Source: CAINVV01 sp963663675 (GTDB lineage Bacteria; Bacteroidota; Bacteroidia; Bacteroidales; Prolixibacteraceae). From it: DNA of 64,000 nt. Shown one piece after another: positions 1 through 9,472 of this stretch. Below the pieces are notes generated by a model, which worked only from the letters and a program-made list of their open reading frames with translations, had not been told where the DNA came from and did no database searches. Position 1 is the first letter of the stretch; each line of letters starts with the position of its first letter. The position numbers were made by a program, and so were the translations under genes. The stretch is from contig OY760498.1 in assembly GCA_963663675.1 (NCBI GenBank), forward strand, positions 1,984,001 through 2,048,000. The letters run 5' to 3'.

Positions 1-2
1 GT

Positions 3-3000
3 GGCACATCCAATGCGTTGAAATCATTGGATGGAAAAGTGACCGGTGTTCAAATGAACAGTCTTACTTCTTCACCAACATCATCGGTAATGTTCAACAT
101 TCGTGGTGCTACCTCACTTGCCGGAATTATGAAAGGAAATAGCGGTAACATCAACAATGAAACCCAGCCTTTGATTGTATTGAATGGTGTCCCGGTCAGT
201 TCAAATACTGTCGGAACTTCAGCAGGTATAGACGTTGGTAACTATATGTCATCCATCAATCCTGACGATATTGAAAGTATTTCAATTCTGAAGGGTGCCT
301 CTGCTGCAGCTTTGTACGGATCATCCGCCGGTAACGGTGTCATTATGATCACGACCAAATCCGGTGCCAATTCCAAAAAGGGTCTTGGCGTTTCCATCAA
401 CAGTTCTCTCTCTTTCGACAAGGCATACAGTGCGCCTCCTGTTCAGAGACAATTCTTCCAGGGAGGAGAAGACGGATTTCCAATCACCGATGATAAAATT
501 GGTTTAGGATGGGCTATTGATGATAATGTAAACAACCAGCCAACACAACAATGGAATATTTTGACACAAAAGTGGGAAGAAAAATTAATGACTGCCCGCG
601 GTGACAAAAATCCTTTGCTTGCTTTTCTTGAAACCGGGGTTATGCTGGACAACAACATTGGTATTACAGGAAATTACGACAAGGGTAATTACAGGTTGAA
701 TTTTGGTAATATGACCTACGAAGGAGTTGTTCCTACAAACAAAACAATACGAAACAATATCTCTTTTGATGCCTCTTACAAATTAAATGATAAGGTTACA
801 GTATCTTCTCAGGCATCTTATTCCCGTACATTCGTTCCTAATCAGTCGCACGTTTATGGTAAAAGGGAAGATAATCCGCTGGCACATGCCATGTCAATGC
901 CAGTCAATATGCCTCCAATGTCTGAGTGGAGAGAAGCTGACACCTGGTTAACCGATTGGAAAGGTACTTATCAGAATACTCCTTACCTGACTAATCCGGG
1001 CGAACCTCGTTTGAACAGGGTAAACAGTAGTGGTTTTGACAAGGCAGTTGGTAAGAACGGACCTTATTTTGCTGCTGAAAATATTATCAGAACTTATGCT
1101 AAGGATATATTTTTCGGAAAAGTTCAGTTGGATTGGAAATTGAGCAAGCCTCTTACATTTACGCTGCGTTCAGGTTTGAACCAAGAAAATTTTGCCTTTG
1201 AACGCAAAACTCCATGGGGTTCTGAAAGATCTGAAAAAGGTGGATACGAAATGCAACTGTCCAATAGTATCAGTGTAAAATCTGATGCAATGCTGGCTTA
1301 CAACAATTATTTCCTGGAAAACAGGCTTTCAGTGGATGGATTGGCCGGTTTCTCCTACAATTTCGGTGAATCCAATGCTTCAAGTTTTGGGGGTAGTGAG
1401 TTAACGACTCCAAATTCATTCAATTATGCCTCTTTACCTGCAAGTGTTAAGCAGGCTGCATCTTTCAGCAGGGGATATTCCAGTAGAAATTACGGTGCTT
1501 ATGCAACGGTGACCCTTGGATGGCAGAGTATGGTTTACCTTGATTTATCCGGACGTAATGACTGGGTAGGTATCCTGGATCATGAAAAAGACCATCATTT
1601 CTATCCGGGTGCGTCTTTAAGCTGGATCGCTACTGAAACTTTTAAAGGTAAAGTAGAATGGCTTGATCTTTTGAAATTGAGAGCAGGTTATGCTACAACG
1701 GGTTACGGAATCGGAACCCCTGTAAATAAGAATGCTTTTGGAATTTCCGGTTCAACCTGGAATGGAATTACTATGGGTACAATTGGCGGTGCACTTGTTG
1801 ATGCCAATATCAATCCTGAGCTTAACATAACAAAAGAAGGTGGTTTTGATTTTGGTCTGTTGAAAAACAGGATTTCAGGTGAGTTCACTTACTTCTCGAA
1901 AGATCACATCAACCAAATTCAGAACCTTCCTGTTGTAGCTTCTTCAGGTTTTAGCTCAGTACTTACCAACATGGGGTCAGTAGAATCAAAAGGTATTGAG
2001 GCTTCTATTACTGTAGTTCCTGTACGCACCAAAGACTGGGAATGGAGTGTAACTGCAAATGCAACAACATTTAACTCTGTTATTCAGGATCTTGACTCAC
2101 GTTTTGCAGAGAAGTTTTACAGTTACGAAGGATCTGCAATGCTTTCACTCTTTAAAGGGTCAAAAGTAGGTGATTTATATGCTCAATACCCAATCAGTTA
2201 TATTGAGACGGGAAAATACAAAGGGATGATGCTGACCGGTGTGGATGGTATTATTGAAGAGGCTGTGACTACAACAGACCATATCAGGAAGGCCGGTTAC
2301 CTGGGCAACATGAACCCTGACGCTATTCTTGGTTTCAATACTGACGTCAGATACAAAAACTGGAAACTGAATGTTGTGACCAGTTATAGAATTGGTGGCG
2401 TATTTATTTCTGAGACACAGAAGATCATGGTGGATGATGGTATGGCAGATCTTAATAAGATTTATGCAGGCCAATACGATGATTACTGGACAGGTGGACG
2501 ATGGAAGGGCGGTTTAGCTAACATGCCTAGCCCGGATGCTATGTTTACAGGCGCCGGATTCGAATCATACAGGGAGAAAATGCAGGAGATCATGGGTATG
2601 TATAACGGAGATAAAAGGTATTTCGGGTATTGGAATGCCGTATATATTGATCCTAACAGGGATCTGTCAGGTATGACTCCAACAGAAAAACTCAGCCTCC
2701 CGGATGATTATTATATCAAGAATGGTGATGATATGACCAAAACCATTATTTTGAATCCTTACGGAATGGAAGGAAACGAATTATGGAGCGGTGCCCAGTT
2801 CAGGACCCATGATGCAACAGTATTCAAAATCAAAGAGATAAATCTTACTTATACTTTTGATAAATCTGTAACATCAAAACTTCATATGCAGGATATATCT
2901 ATCACAGCTTTTGCCAAGAACGTTATGTTCTGGGCTAAAAACAAGATGAATGAAGATCCTGAAACTGCCTTTAGAGATGGTATTTCCGGTATGGGTATTT

Positions 3001-3059
3001 CTCAGTTCGGCCTGCCTCCACTTCGTACGATGGGATTAAAAGTTGGTATTAACTTTTAA
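3..3059 (+). CDS. SusC/RagA-type TonB-dependent outer-membrane receptor (5' end cut by window)
   Basis: Outer-membrane TonB-dependent porin of the SusC family, which imports glycans or peptides with its SusD lid. The reading frame is open to the left edge, so the signal peptide, carboxypeptidase-like domain and TonB box lie outside the window. The visible part starts in the plug domain (NALKSLDGKVTGVQ, then LIVLNGVPV, and the LYGSSAGNGVIMITTKSG motif near residue 100 of the visible part). About 900 residues of barrel strands follow, ending in an aromatic C-terminal strand (GLKVGINF). The SusD partner begins about 35 bases downstream, so the two are co-transcribed. No glycosidase lies beside the pair in this window, so the substrate cannot be told. 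Confidence 0.95.
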   Translation, partial: GTSNALKSLDGKVTGVQMNSLTSSPTSSVMFNIRGATSLAGIMKGNSGNINNETQPLIVLNGVPVSSNTVGTSAGIDVGNYMSSINPDDIESISILKGASAAALYGSSAGNGVIMITTKSGANSKKGLGVSINSSLSFDKAYSAPPVQRQFFQGGEDGFPITDDKIGLGWAIDDNVNNQPTQQWNILTQKWEEKLMTARGDKNPLLAFLETGVMLDNNIGITGNYDKGNYRLNFGNMTYEGVVPTNKTIRNNISFDASYKLNDKVTVSSQASYSRTFVPNQSHVYGKREDNPLAHAMSMPVNMPPMSEWREADTWLTDWKGTYQNTPYLTNPGEPRLNRVNSSGFDKAVGKNGPYFAAENIIRTYAKDIFFGKVQLDWKLSKPLTFTLRSGLNQENFAFERKTPWGSERSEKGGYEMQLSNSISVKSDAMLAYNNYFLENRLSVDGLAGFSYNFGESNASSFGGSELTTPNSFNYASLPASVKQAASFSRGYSSRNYGAYATVTLGWQSMVYLDLSGRNDWVGILDHEKDHHFYPGASLSWIATETFKGKVEWLDLLKLRAGYATTGYGIGTPVNKNAFGISGSTWNGITMGTIGGALVDANINPELNITKEGGFDFGLLKNRISGEFTYFSKDHINQIQNLPVVASSGFSSVLTNMGSVESKGIEASITVVPVRTKDWEWSVTANATTFNSVIQDLDSRFAEKFYSYEGSAMLSLFKGSKVGDLYAQYPISYIETGKYKGMMLTGVDGIIEEAVTTTDHIRKAGYLGNMNPDAILGFNTDVRYKNWKLNVVTSYRIGGVFISETQKIMVDDGMADLNKIYAGQYDDYWTGGRWKGGLANMPSPDAMFTGAGFESYREKMQEIMGMYNGDKRYFGYWNAVYIDPNRDLSGMTPTEKLSLPDDYYIKNGDDMTKTIILNPYGMEGNELWSGAQFRTHDATVFKIKEINLTYTFDKSVTSKLHMQDISITAFAKNVMFWAKNKMNEDPETAFRDGISGMGISQFGLPPLRTMGLKVGINF

Positions 3060-3095
3060 TGAACTGTGATAATAAATATTAAAATTATAATGATT

Positions 3096-4817
3096 ATGAA
3101 GAAGTTAATATTATATTTTACTGTATTATTGATGGTGGCAACGGGCATTTCCTGTTCAGACCAGTTGCGGATAGATGAAAGACAGACATCTTTTGACGTC
3201 AATTACTTTACCTATTCACGCTATCAGTTAACCACCGCAATTGTTGATATTGCTAAAAATTACGGTGTAGCTGCCAAAGATGGACCAAAAGGACAATGTG
3301 ATTTGTACTTTATGGACTGTTATCAAGGCGATCAGGTCGCTGGTTTTTATACCAAGACCAGTCAAAACTGGGATATGCAGGGTATGAATCCTTATATTTC
3401 CTGCCTTCGCACCCTGGCTGCTGTTAAAGAACTGGCAACAAGTGAGAACAATTTGGCCAATGTGGCAGCTGCTGAAGTTCTGACATGTGTTGTTGGCGCT
3501 TATCTTACTGAAAAATATGGTGATGTGCCGTTCAGTGAAGCAGTACTGGGACGCAGTGGCAATATCTTTCCAAAGTTTGATTCACAAAAGGCTATTTATG
3601 AATATATGTTCGGGTTATTGGATAATGCTGTGAAAACATTGTCAGATGCTAATAGTCAGGGCTTACCCTCTAACCACGATGTTCTTTTTGCCGGCGATAA
3701 ATCAAAATGGATAAAATTTGCCAATTCTTTGAAATTCCGCTTGATGGTTCATTCATACAATGCATTTAAAGCAGCCGGCAAAGATCTGGCTCCTGAAATG
3801 CAGAAAATTGCCGCTGGTTCCTATATGTCTGCAACTGCAGACAATGCTTCCCTGGCTTTTTCAGGTATCAATGAAGGTGAATCATGGTTCCTGCAAACCA
3901 AATGGGGCACAGGCAATGAATATTCTGAACAAAAGCCTACAAAATACCTGATCGATCAGATGAAGTCATTTGACGACCCTCGTATGTATGTGATTTTTAA
4001 ACCAGTACTCACTCCAATTTCAAGTAAAACAGTTAAAACAACAGAAAACGTCAAGATTAACGGTTATACCTATGCAATAACCTATGATCCTGTAAGTGCT
4101 ATCGATCCTGCTGATTTAGTTGTTCCTGGAAGGGATTTGAATGGTAATATCGTGAATGTACCTTATATTTTGGATGCACAATGGTTTGGTACACCAACTC
4201 CATTAAGTGTTCAGCTAATTTACGCAGGAAGCAATCTACCGGGCGGGAATAGTGTTTATGACAACCGTCGTATCACCGGTTTCTCTACATTGATTGCACA
4301 GCCTGCAGATGCACGTTTACGGGCTGTAATAATGGAATCAAGTGAAATGATGTTTCTGCTTGCAGAAGCCCGCAAGAATGGTTGGATTTCTACAGGTACA
4401 GTAAAAGATTTCTACGAACAGGGTATTAAGTTATCTTTTGACAGATGGCAAATTGTAAATGGTACAAAACCTGCTACATACATAGGTTCTGACCAGATAA
4501 TTGAAGATTACAATGCCTATTGCGCTAAAGCCGGAGTGGCTTTGGACGGTACGGCTGCCGATCTTGACAAGATTGCTCTGCAGAAATGGTTATCTATGTT
4601 GCTTACCAATCAGACTGAAGCATTTACTGACTTTAACAGAACAGGCAAACCTGCCTTTATTGGCAAAATTGCCGCTTCATTCTCCGCGTATAATTATCCT
4701 TACCGTTATACTTACCCTCTGGATGAGGCAAGTAACAACAAGGACAATTACAATGCTGCCGTTACGGCATTGGGAGGAAAAGATCTTCCTTCAGCCAAGA
4801 CCTGGATACAGAAATAA
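3096..4817 (+). CDS. SusD/RagB-family lipoprotein (SusD-like_2 type)
   Basis: Surface lipoprotein that captures substrate and caps the SusC pore upstream. The start is taken at the ATG giving MKKLILYFTVLLMV; the frame is open from a GTG at 3066 but that adds a non-signal stretch. A lipobox-like GISC places the lipidated Cys about 21 residues in. The rest has the alpha-helical SusD pattern: LTEKYGDVPFSEA near residue 130, a TPR-like helical body, and FLLAEARKNGW near residue 425. Length (573 residues) is normal for the family. A strong hairpin terminator follows, so the SusC-SusD pair ends here. The ligand is unknown. Confidence 0.93.
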   Translation: MKKLILYFTVLLMVATGISCSDQLRIDERQTSFDVNYFTYSRYQLTTAIVDIAKNYGVAAKDGPKGQCDLYFMDCYQGDQVAGFYTKTSQNWDMQGMNPYISCLRTLAAVKELATSENNLANVAAAEVLTCVVGAYLTEKYGDVPFSEAVLGRSGNIFPKFDSQKAIYEYMFGLLDNAVKTLSDANSQGLPSNHDVLFAGDKSKWIKFANSLKFRLMVHSYNAFKAAGKDLAPEMQKIAAGSYMSATADNASLAFSGINEGESWFLQTKWGTGNEYSEQKPTKYLIDQMKSFDDPRMYVIFKPVLTPISSKTVKTTENVKINGYTYAITYDPVSAIDPADLVVPGRDLNGNIVNVPYILDAQWFGTPTPLSVQLIYAGSNLPGGNSVYDNRRITGFSTLIAQPADARLRAVIMESSEMMFLLAEARKNGWISTGTVKDFYEQGIKLSFDRWQIVNGTKPATYIGSDQIIEDYNAYCAKAGVALDGTAADLDKIALQKWLSMLLTNQTEAFTDFNRTGKPAFIGKIAASFSAYNYPYRYTYPLDEASNNKDNYNAAVTALGGKDLPSAKTWIQK

Positions 4818-4834
4818 TCCCGGATAATACTGTG

Positions 4835-4869
4835 AAAAAAGAGGCTGCACCAATAATGCAGCCTCTTTT
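4835..4869 (+). terminator. Rho-independent terminator after susCD
   Basis: A perfect 10-bp stem (AGAGGCTGCA at 4840-4849 with TGCAGCCTCT at 4857-4866), a 7-base loop, an upstream A run and a downstream T run. It sits 18 bases after the SusD stop. Confidence 0.9.
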
Positions 4870-4977
4870 GTTTGAAGTAAAGGGATTTATTGTTAACGAT
4901 TGGATTGCTTCACTTTGATCACAACCACCAATGCATCTCAAACCAAAATGGGAGTTCTTCATTGTTACTTCTTTAAT

Positions 4978-4985
4978 TACTTTTG
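4978..4985 (+). promoter_or_regulatory. Candidate Bacteroidetes -7 box for arfB
   Basis: TACTTTTG fits the TAnnTTTG consensus of the Bacteroidetes primary sigma factor. It lies 34 bases before the arfB start. No TTTG element at the usual -33 spacing is evident, so this is a weak promoter call. Confidence 0.45.
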
Positions 4986-5019
4986 ATCTTTACTCCATCA
5001 ATAATTTCTAAACAACAAA

Positions 5020-5427
5020 ATGACTATCTCTGACCGTGATTTCAGCAATGAATTTATTTTTCAGGCGACCAGGAGCAGTGGACCCGGCGGCCAGAATGTC
5101 AATAAGGTTAGTTCTAAAGTTGAACTACGGTTCAATGTTGCAGATTCTCAATTGCTTGGTGAGGAGGAAAAGTCAATGATTTATGAAAAACTGGCGAATA
5201 AAATTAACAATCAGAAGGAACTCGTCCTGGTTTCCCAGAAGGACCGGTCCCAGATCAAGAACAAGGAAATTGTCATGGAGAAATTCTATGCTCTTATTGA
5301 AAAAGCCTTAACGACTGCGAAAAGAAGATATAGGACAAAACCCACCAGGTCATCCATCGAAAAACGACTGGAATCAAAAAAGGCTCAGGCCGCAATAAAA
5401 GCCAACAGGAAGGGTATTGACCTTTAA
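5020..5427 (+). CDS. arfB: Alternative ribosome-rescue factor ArfB (YaeJ-type peptidyl-tRNA hydrolase)
   Basis: Releases stalled peptides from ribosomes on mRNAs lacking a stop codon. The release-factor motif SSGPGGQNVNKVSSKVEL (GGQ near residue 27) is intact. The 135-residue length and the basic C-terminal tail (KRLESKKAQAAIKANRKG), which in E. coli ArfB enters the empty mRNA channel, separate it from full-length RF1/RF2. It is a single-gene unit after the susCD terminator, with a TAnnTTTG box upstream. Confidence 0.93.
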   Translation: MTISDRDFSNEFIFQATRSSGPGGQNVNKVSSKVELRFNVADSQLLGEEEKSMIYEKLANKINNQKELVLVSQKDRSQIKNKEIVMEKFYALIEKALTTAKRRYRTKPTRSSIEKRLESKKAQAAIKANRKGIDL

Positions 5428-5567
5428 ATTTTTTTACTACTTTCAACGGCTTAAAATTATCATCTGAATTCGACATCGGGCAAATAATTGAGAAGGATTT
5501 CTTGTTTTAGTCAATAGGGAAACGGAAAATTATTGGTGATCGGCAGATATTATATTTTTAGATTTAT

Positions 5568-7712
5568 ATGAATTTATTCTTCCGGTTACTTCTATTGTTG
5601 CTATTTTACTCTGCTGTCAGCAACGCACAACCCTCGGTAAAAGCTGTAATGGTCAGTAAATCTCCGGCCATTGATGGTCACCTGAATGATGAAGCATGGA
5701 TCAGCGCTGCCAAAGTTGATCAGCTAGTACAACGGGAACCCAATCCCGGTAAACCGGTTTCTGAGAAAACAGAATTTCTGATCTGTTATGATGCCAATTT
5801 TCTTTATGTCGGGGTCAGATGTTTTGATGATCCAAAGAAAATCACCGCGAAGGAAATGGCCCGTGATGTCAGCCTTGGAAATGACGACAGGATCCAGGTC
5901 ATTTTGGATACCTATCTGGATCATCGAAACGGCTATTGGTTTCAGATTGGTCCGCGCGGGTCGATAGGGGATGCTACAATCAGTGAAAACGGGGCTGTTT
6001 TCAACAAGGAGTGGGATGGTTTGTGGGAAGGAAAATCGAGAATCACTTCCGAAGGCTGGGAGGCAGAAATGGCAATTCCCTTCAAAACTATGGGTTTCGA
6101 TAAATACAATCCAAACTGGGGTATCAAATTCATCCGGCATATCAAGCGTAAACTTGAAATGTCTTACTGGCCTGTGGCAAATGTAAACAGTTACAAATTC
6201 CAGGTTTCTGATGCAGGACTACTTGAAGGAATTCATGGCATTACCCAGGGAATCGGACTGGATATCTCTCCCTATGTAGTAGGCGGAATGAACACAAAAA
6301 AAGGTACTGACAGCAAGTATATTGGTAAAGCGGGAGTAGATGTTTTCTACCAGGTTACCCCGAGCCTTAAATCTTCGTTGTCAGTTAATACTGATTTTGC
6401 TGAAACTGAGGTAGACGACCGCCAGATCAACCTGACCCGCTTCAGCCTTCTTTTCCCTGAGAAGAGAGATTTTTTCCTGGATGGTGCCAGTATGTTTTCC
6501 TTTGGTATACAGGGAGATGATGCCAATTCTTATGGAAAGAGTATCATCCCGTTTTTTTCCCGCAGAATGGGTCTTGACAGTCTTGGATTACCTATCCAGA
6601 TTAATCTGGCCGGTAAAATTACAGGCACCATCAATAAGTGGAACATAGGAATGATGTATGTGAACGACGATCATCCAAACGGAAATACCAACTTTTCCGT
6701 GGCCAGGATATCCCGTACTATCGGAGCTGAATCCTCACTGGGTGTAATTGGCACTTATGGAAATGCCGTATCAACGGCTCAGAATTTTGTGGGCGGCCTA
6801 GATTTGAAGTTGGCGACCTCAAAATTCAAGGGCAACAAGAACCTTTCCCTTATTTTGTTTGGATTGAAATCTAATACTAAGAATCTGACTGATAATGATT
6901 TGTCATGGGGTGGAACCATTTCTTATCCCAACGATTTCCTTTCGTTTAGTTTAGGATATCATGAGATCGGGCAGAATTTTGTTGCGGGTATGGGTTTCGT
7001 TCCCCGGACAGATATCAAGGAGGCCTATGGAAATATCCAGGTTGGTCCAAGACCAAAAAAGGGGAGTATTCTCCAGGTGCTTACAGGAGTGGGATTTAAT
7101 CACATTGTCAATTTTGACAATATCCTTGAAACCAGGCAGGTAAATTATAACCCGGTTAAAATTCGCTTTAAATCAGGTGAGGAATTTGGGTATTCGGTCA
7201 GTGGAAACTATGAATACCTTGAAATGCCGTTCAAAATTTACTCAACTTATGTAATTCCTGTTGGAAAGTATGAATTTTACAGGCATGCACTAAGCCTGCT
7301 CACGGCAGGAAGCAGAAACCTGGCTGGTGATATTGCTTATTCCTGGGGCGGATTTTACGATGGCTCGCGGCAGGATATCAATGCAGGTATCAACTACAAG
7401 GTGATGGTTCCACTATTTCTGGGTGCCAGGTACAAGCAAAATGATGTGAATCTGCCTGATGGTAGCTTCATCACCAGGATCTACCAGGTAAATGCCAATG
7501 TACTGTTTAGCCCGGATATAACATTGTACAATTATTTACAGTATGACAACAATTCCAACACTGTCGGAGTACAATCCAGGTTTGCCTGGATTGTTAAACC
7601 CGGGAATGAAATCATCATTGCCTGGACTTCCAAACTTTCAAAACCGTTGGAACGATATGTCATGGATGAAAGTGCCCTTCGATTTAAGATTAAGTACAAT
7701 ATCCGCTTCTGA
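5568..7712 (+). CDS. DUF5916 protein: CBM9-like domain plus outer-membrane beta-barrel
   Basis: Secreted or outer-membrane protein of the widespread Bacteroidetes DUF5916 family; its biochemical role is not established. An N-terminal signal peptide (MNLFFRLLLLLLFYSAVSNAQ) is followed by a CBM9-like domain at about residues 25-200: IDGHLNDEAW, FLYVGVRCFDDP, DDRIQVILDTYLDHRNGYWF, EMAIPF. The remaining 500 residues have alternating beta-strand character and end in LRFKIKYNIRF, an outer-membrane barrel signature. Length (714 residues) is typical. It stands alone between arfB and the cytochrome gene. CBM9 modules elsewhere bind reducing ends of sugars; ligand binding here is inference. Confidence 0.85.
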   Translation: MNLFFRLLLLLLFYSAVSNAQPSVKAVMVSKSPAIDGHLNDEAWISAAKVDQLVQREPNPGKPVSEKTEFLICYDANFLYVGVRCFDDPKKITAKEMARDVSLGNDDRIQVILDTYLDHRNGYWFQIGPRGSIGDATISENGAVFNKEWDGLWEGKSRITSEGWEAEMAIPFKTMGFDKYNPNWGIKFIRHIKRKLEMSYWPVANVNSYKFQVSDAGLLEGIHGITQGIGLDISPYVVGGMNTKKGTDSKYIGKAGVDVFYQVTPSLKSSLSVNTDFAETEVDDRQINLTRFSLLFPEKRDFFLDGASMFSFGIQGDDANSYGKSIIPFFSRRMGLDSLGLPIQINLAGKITGTINKWNIGMMYVNDDHPNGNTNFSVARISRTIGAESSLGVIGTYGNAVSTAQNFVGGLDLKLATSKFKGNKNLSLILFGLKSNTKNLTDNDLSWGGTISYPNDFLSFSLGYHEIGQNFVAGMGFVPRTDIKEAYGNIQVGPRPKKGSILQVLTGVGFNHIVNFDNILETRQVNYNPVKIRFKSGEEFGYSVSGNYEYLEMPFKIYSTYVIPVGKYEFYRHALSLLTAGSRNLAGDIAYSWGGFYDGSRQDINAGINYKVMVPLFLGARYKQNDVNLPDGSFITRIYQVNANVLFSPDITLYNYLQYDNNSNTVGVQSRFAWIVKPGNEIIIAWTSKLSKPLERYVMDESALRFKIKYNIRF

Positions 7713-8032
7713 TGTCGGTATCAGTACCCAAAACAGATTATTTTATTAATTATAGCTTTTCGAATTAATCCCTAACTTGTTGATATTTAACTTAAAATAA
7801 TTCTAAATTATACTTTGCAAATATTAAATGTATGATTAATGGAATATGTATTTGCTTAACACATAGATAAATATAGATATATTAATATTATTTAGATTTG
7901 TTTTAAGTTCTTGATAGAAAGGGTTTTCACTGAATAGTTTTTCGATATAATTGTAACGGTTATAAATTTCACTTACAATCGCTTGAATCATAAATCATGC
8001 GGTGAGTTGAAATGATTTAAACTAAAACATTT
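7713..8032 (+). other. AT-rich spacer before the cytochrome gene
   Basis: No coding signal or stable hairpin was seen in these 320 bases. One TAnnTTTG match (TAGATTTG, 7893-7900) lies 133 bases before the cytochrome start and would leave a long leader. The spacer is long compared with most in this window, so it probably carries the cytochrome promoter. Confidence 0.5.
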
Positions 8033-9400
8033 ATGCCGATGAAAAAATTAACATCAGTATGGAAAGTGACCCTGTTTATTTCCCTTGTAAGCTGGGGGTG
8101 CACGAAAACTACAGAAGAGGATTTGTCAGGATCGACAGGAGAGTTAACGGAAAAGGCCGGTAAGACAAGCGGTGTGGTGTTTGGAGGAAGCAGCACGTAT
8201 GTTGTTTTTGCCTGGAATGACCTTGGAATGCATTGTCTCAATCCGACATATGATCAATTGGTGATTCTTCCTCCCTACAACAATCTAAAGGTACAGGTTG
8301 TAAAAAGGGGTAAAGTTCCTACAGTTGTAACAACTGGTTTAACGGTGTCCTATTCTATTGACAACAACACTTATTCTGCCGGTAAGGAGAAGTATGGCCA
8401 ATTCTGGACTTACGCAAAGCAACTATTCGGCACAACCCTTGCATCGAACATGGGATTGGCCGGATATGGCCTTTCCGGCAAGATGAAAGCCGAAACCGGT
8501 TTTTTCAGCGCCGACGGAATTCCTGTTGTTCCAGTCTACGACAATGGAGTAAAAGATCCTTACCAACAGGCAACTATTACCGTTAAAGATGCTTCAGGCA
8601 AGGTAGTTGCCACCACCAAAGCTACCATCCCGACCTCCGACGAGATTAACTGCGCGAAGTGTCATGGTGCCAATTCTTTTGATGATATCCTGACCAAACA
8701 CGACCGTGCGCATGGTACGGCCCTGATGTCCAGTAAACCCGTTCTTTGTGCCAGCTGTCACGGATCTCCGGCACTGGGAACCACCGGTCCCGGATCTTCG
8801 GGTAAATATCTCTCCCAGGCAATTCATGGTTTCCACGCTTCTAAGGGGGCAACCTGTTATGACTGTCATCCTGGTGCAACCACAAAATGCAGCAGGAGTG
8901 TACGTCACACATCTGCAGATGGTAACTGTACTACCTGTCACGGAGATATGGCCAACGTCGCATTAACAATTCAAAAGGGCAGAATTCCTTGGGCAAATGA
9001 GCCAAGTTGCGTAAGCTGCCACCCAAACGTGCCGGGAATAGATACCGGTACTGCTCTTTACAGAAACAGCCATGGTCATGGAAACCTCTTCTGTTCCGCC
9101 TGTCATGGCAGTCCCCATGCTATGGTCCCTTCACTTGTGGCAAAAGACAATTACCAGGAGTTGCAGTACCAGGGATCAACCAGGCCTGTTAAATCAATCG
9201 GCAGTTGTGGGGTATGCCACAAAAGCTCCCGTGGAGACGATGAAATTAAGGAGTTTGCAGAAAAACATGGTGGGTCATCTCCGAAAATTAAAATGGTTTG
9301 CCATACTTGTCATACTGAAGTCTCAAGTGAAACAGCCAAATGGCCCCACTCATATAAATGGAGGAACTCAGGCGGTAATTCAGCAGGGGTATCCGATTAA
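8033..9400 (+). CDS. Octaheme c-type cytochrome lipoprotein
   Basis: Predicted cell-envelope electron carrier. Eight CXXCH haem-binding motifs are present with Cys at about residues 207, 239, 275, 299, 326, 354, 392 and 423 (CAKCH, CASCH, CYDCH, CTTCH, CVSCH, CSACH, CGVCH, CHTCH). The N-terminus is a lipoprotein signal with a lipobox-like SWGC (Cys23). Between them lies a haem-free domain of about 150 residues opening with FAWNDLGMHCLN and predicted to be beta-rich. Many extra His residues could serve as distal ligands. The start is ATG 8033 or ATG 8039. No other cytochrome, quinol oxidase or maturation gene is nearby, so its redox partner is unknown. An extracellular or periplasmic reductase role is inference. 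Confidence 0.88.
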   Translation: MPMKKLTSVWKVTLFISLVSWGCTKTTEEDLSGSTGELTEKAGKTSGVVFGGSSTYVVFAWNDLGMHCLNPTYDQLVILPPYNNLKVQVVKRGKVPTVVTTGLTVSYSIDNNTYSAGKEKYGQFWTYAKQLFGTTLASNMGLAGYGLSGKMKAETGFFSADGIPVVPVYDNGVKDPYQQATITVKDASGKVVATTKATIPTSDEINCAKCHGANSFDDILTKHDRAHGTALMSSKPVLCASCHGSPALGTTGPGSSGKYLSQAIHGFHASKGATCYDCHPGATTKCSRSVRHTSADGNCTTCHGDMANVALTIQKGRIPWANEPSCVSCHPNVPGIDTGTALYRNSHGHGNLFCSACHGSPHAMVPSLVAKDNYQELQYQGSTRPVKSIGSCGVCHKSSRGDDEIKEFAEKHGGSSPKIKMVCHTCHTEVSSETAKWPHSYKWRNSGGNSAGVSD

Positions 9401-9414
9401 ATTTCGAATGATAC

Positions 9415-9457
9415 TATAAAAATGAACCCTCGCAATTAACGAGGGTTCATTTTTATA
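9415..9457. terminator. Bidirectional terminator between cytochrome and hexosaminidase genes
   Basis: A perfect 18-bp inverted repeat (9415-9432 with 9440-9457) around a 7-base loop. A/T runs flank the GC-rich core on both sides, so it can stop transcription from both convergent genes. Confidence 0.92.
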
Positions 9458-9472
9458 ATATGGAGTTATGGA

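Noticed and set aside
8885..8913. CSRSVRH as a ninth haem site in the cytochrome
   Set aside because: The spacing (C-x5-H, one Cys) does not fit CXXCH or any accepted haem c motif.
8594..8941. Antisense 115-codon frame inside the cytochrome gene
   Set aside because: Shadow of the coding strand, whose haem motifs are unambiguous.
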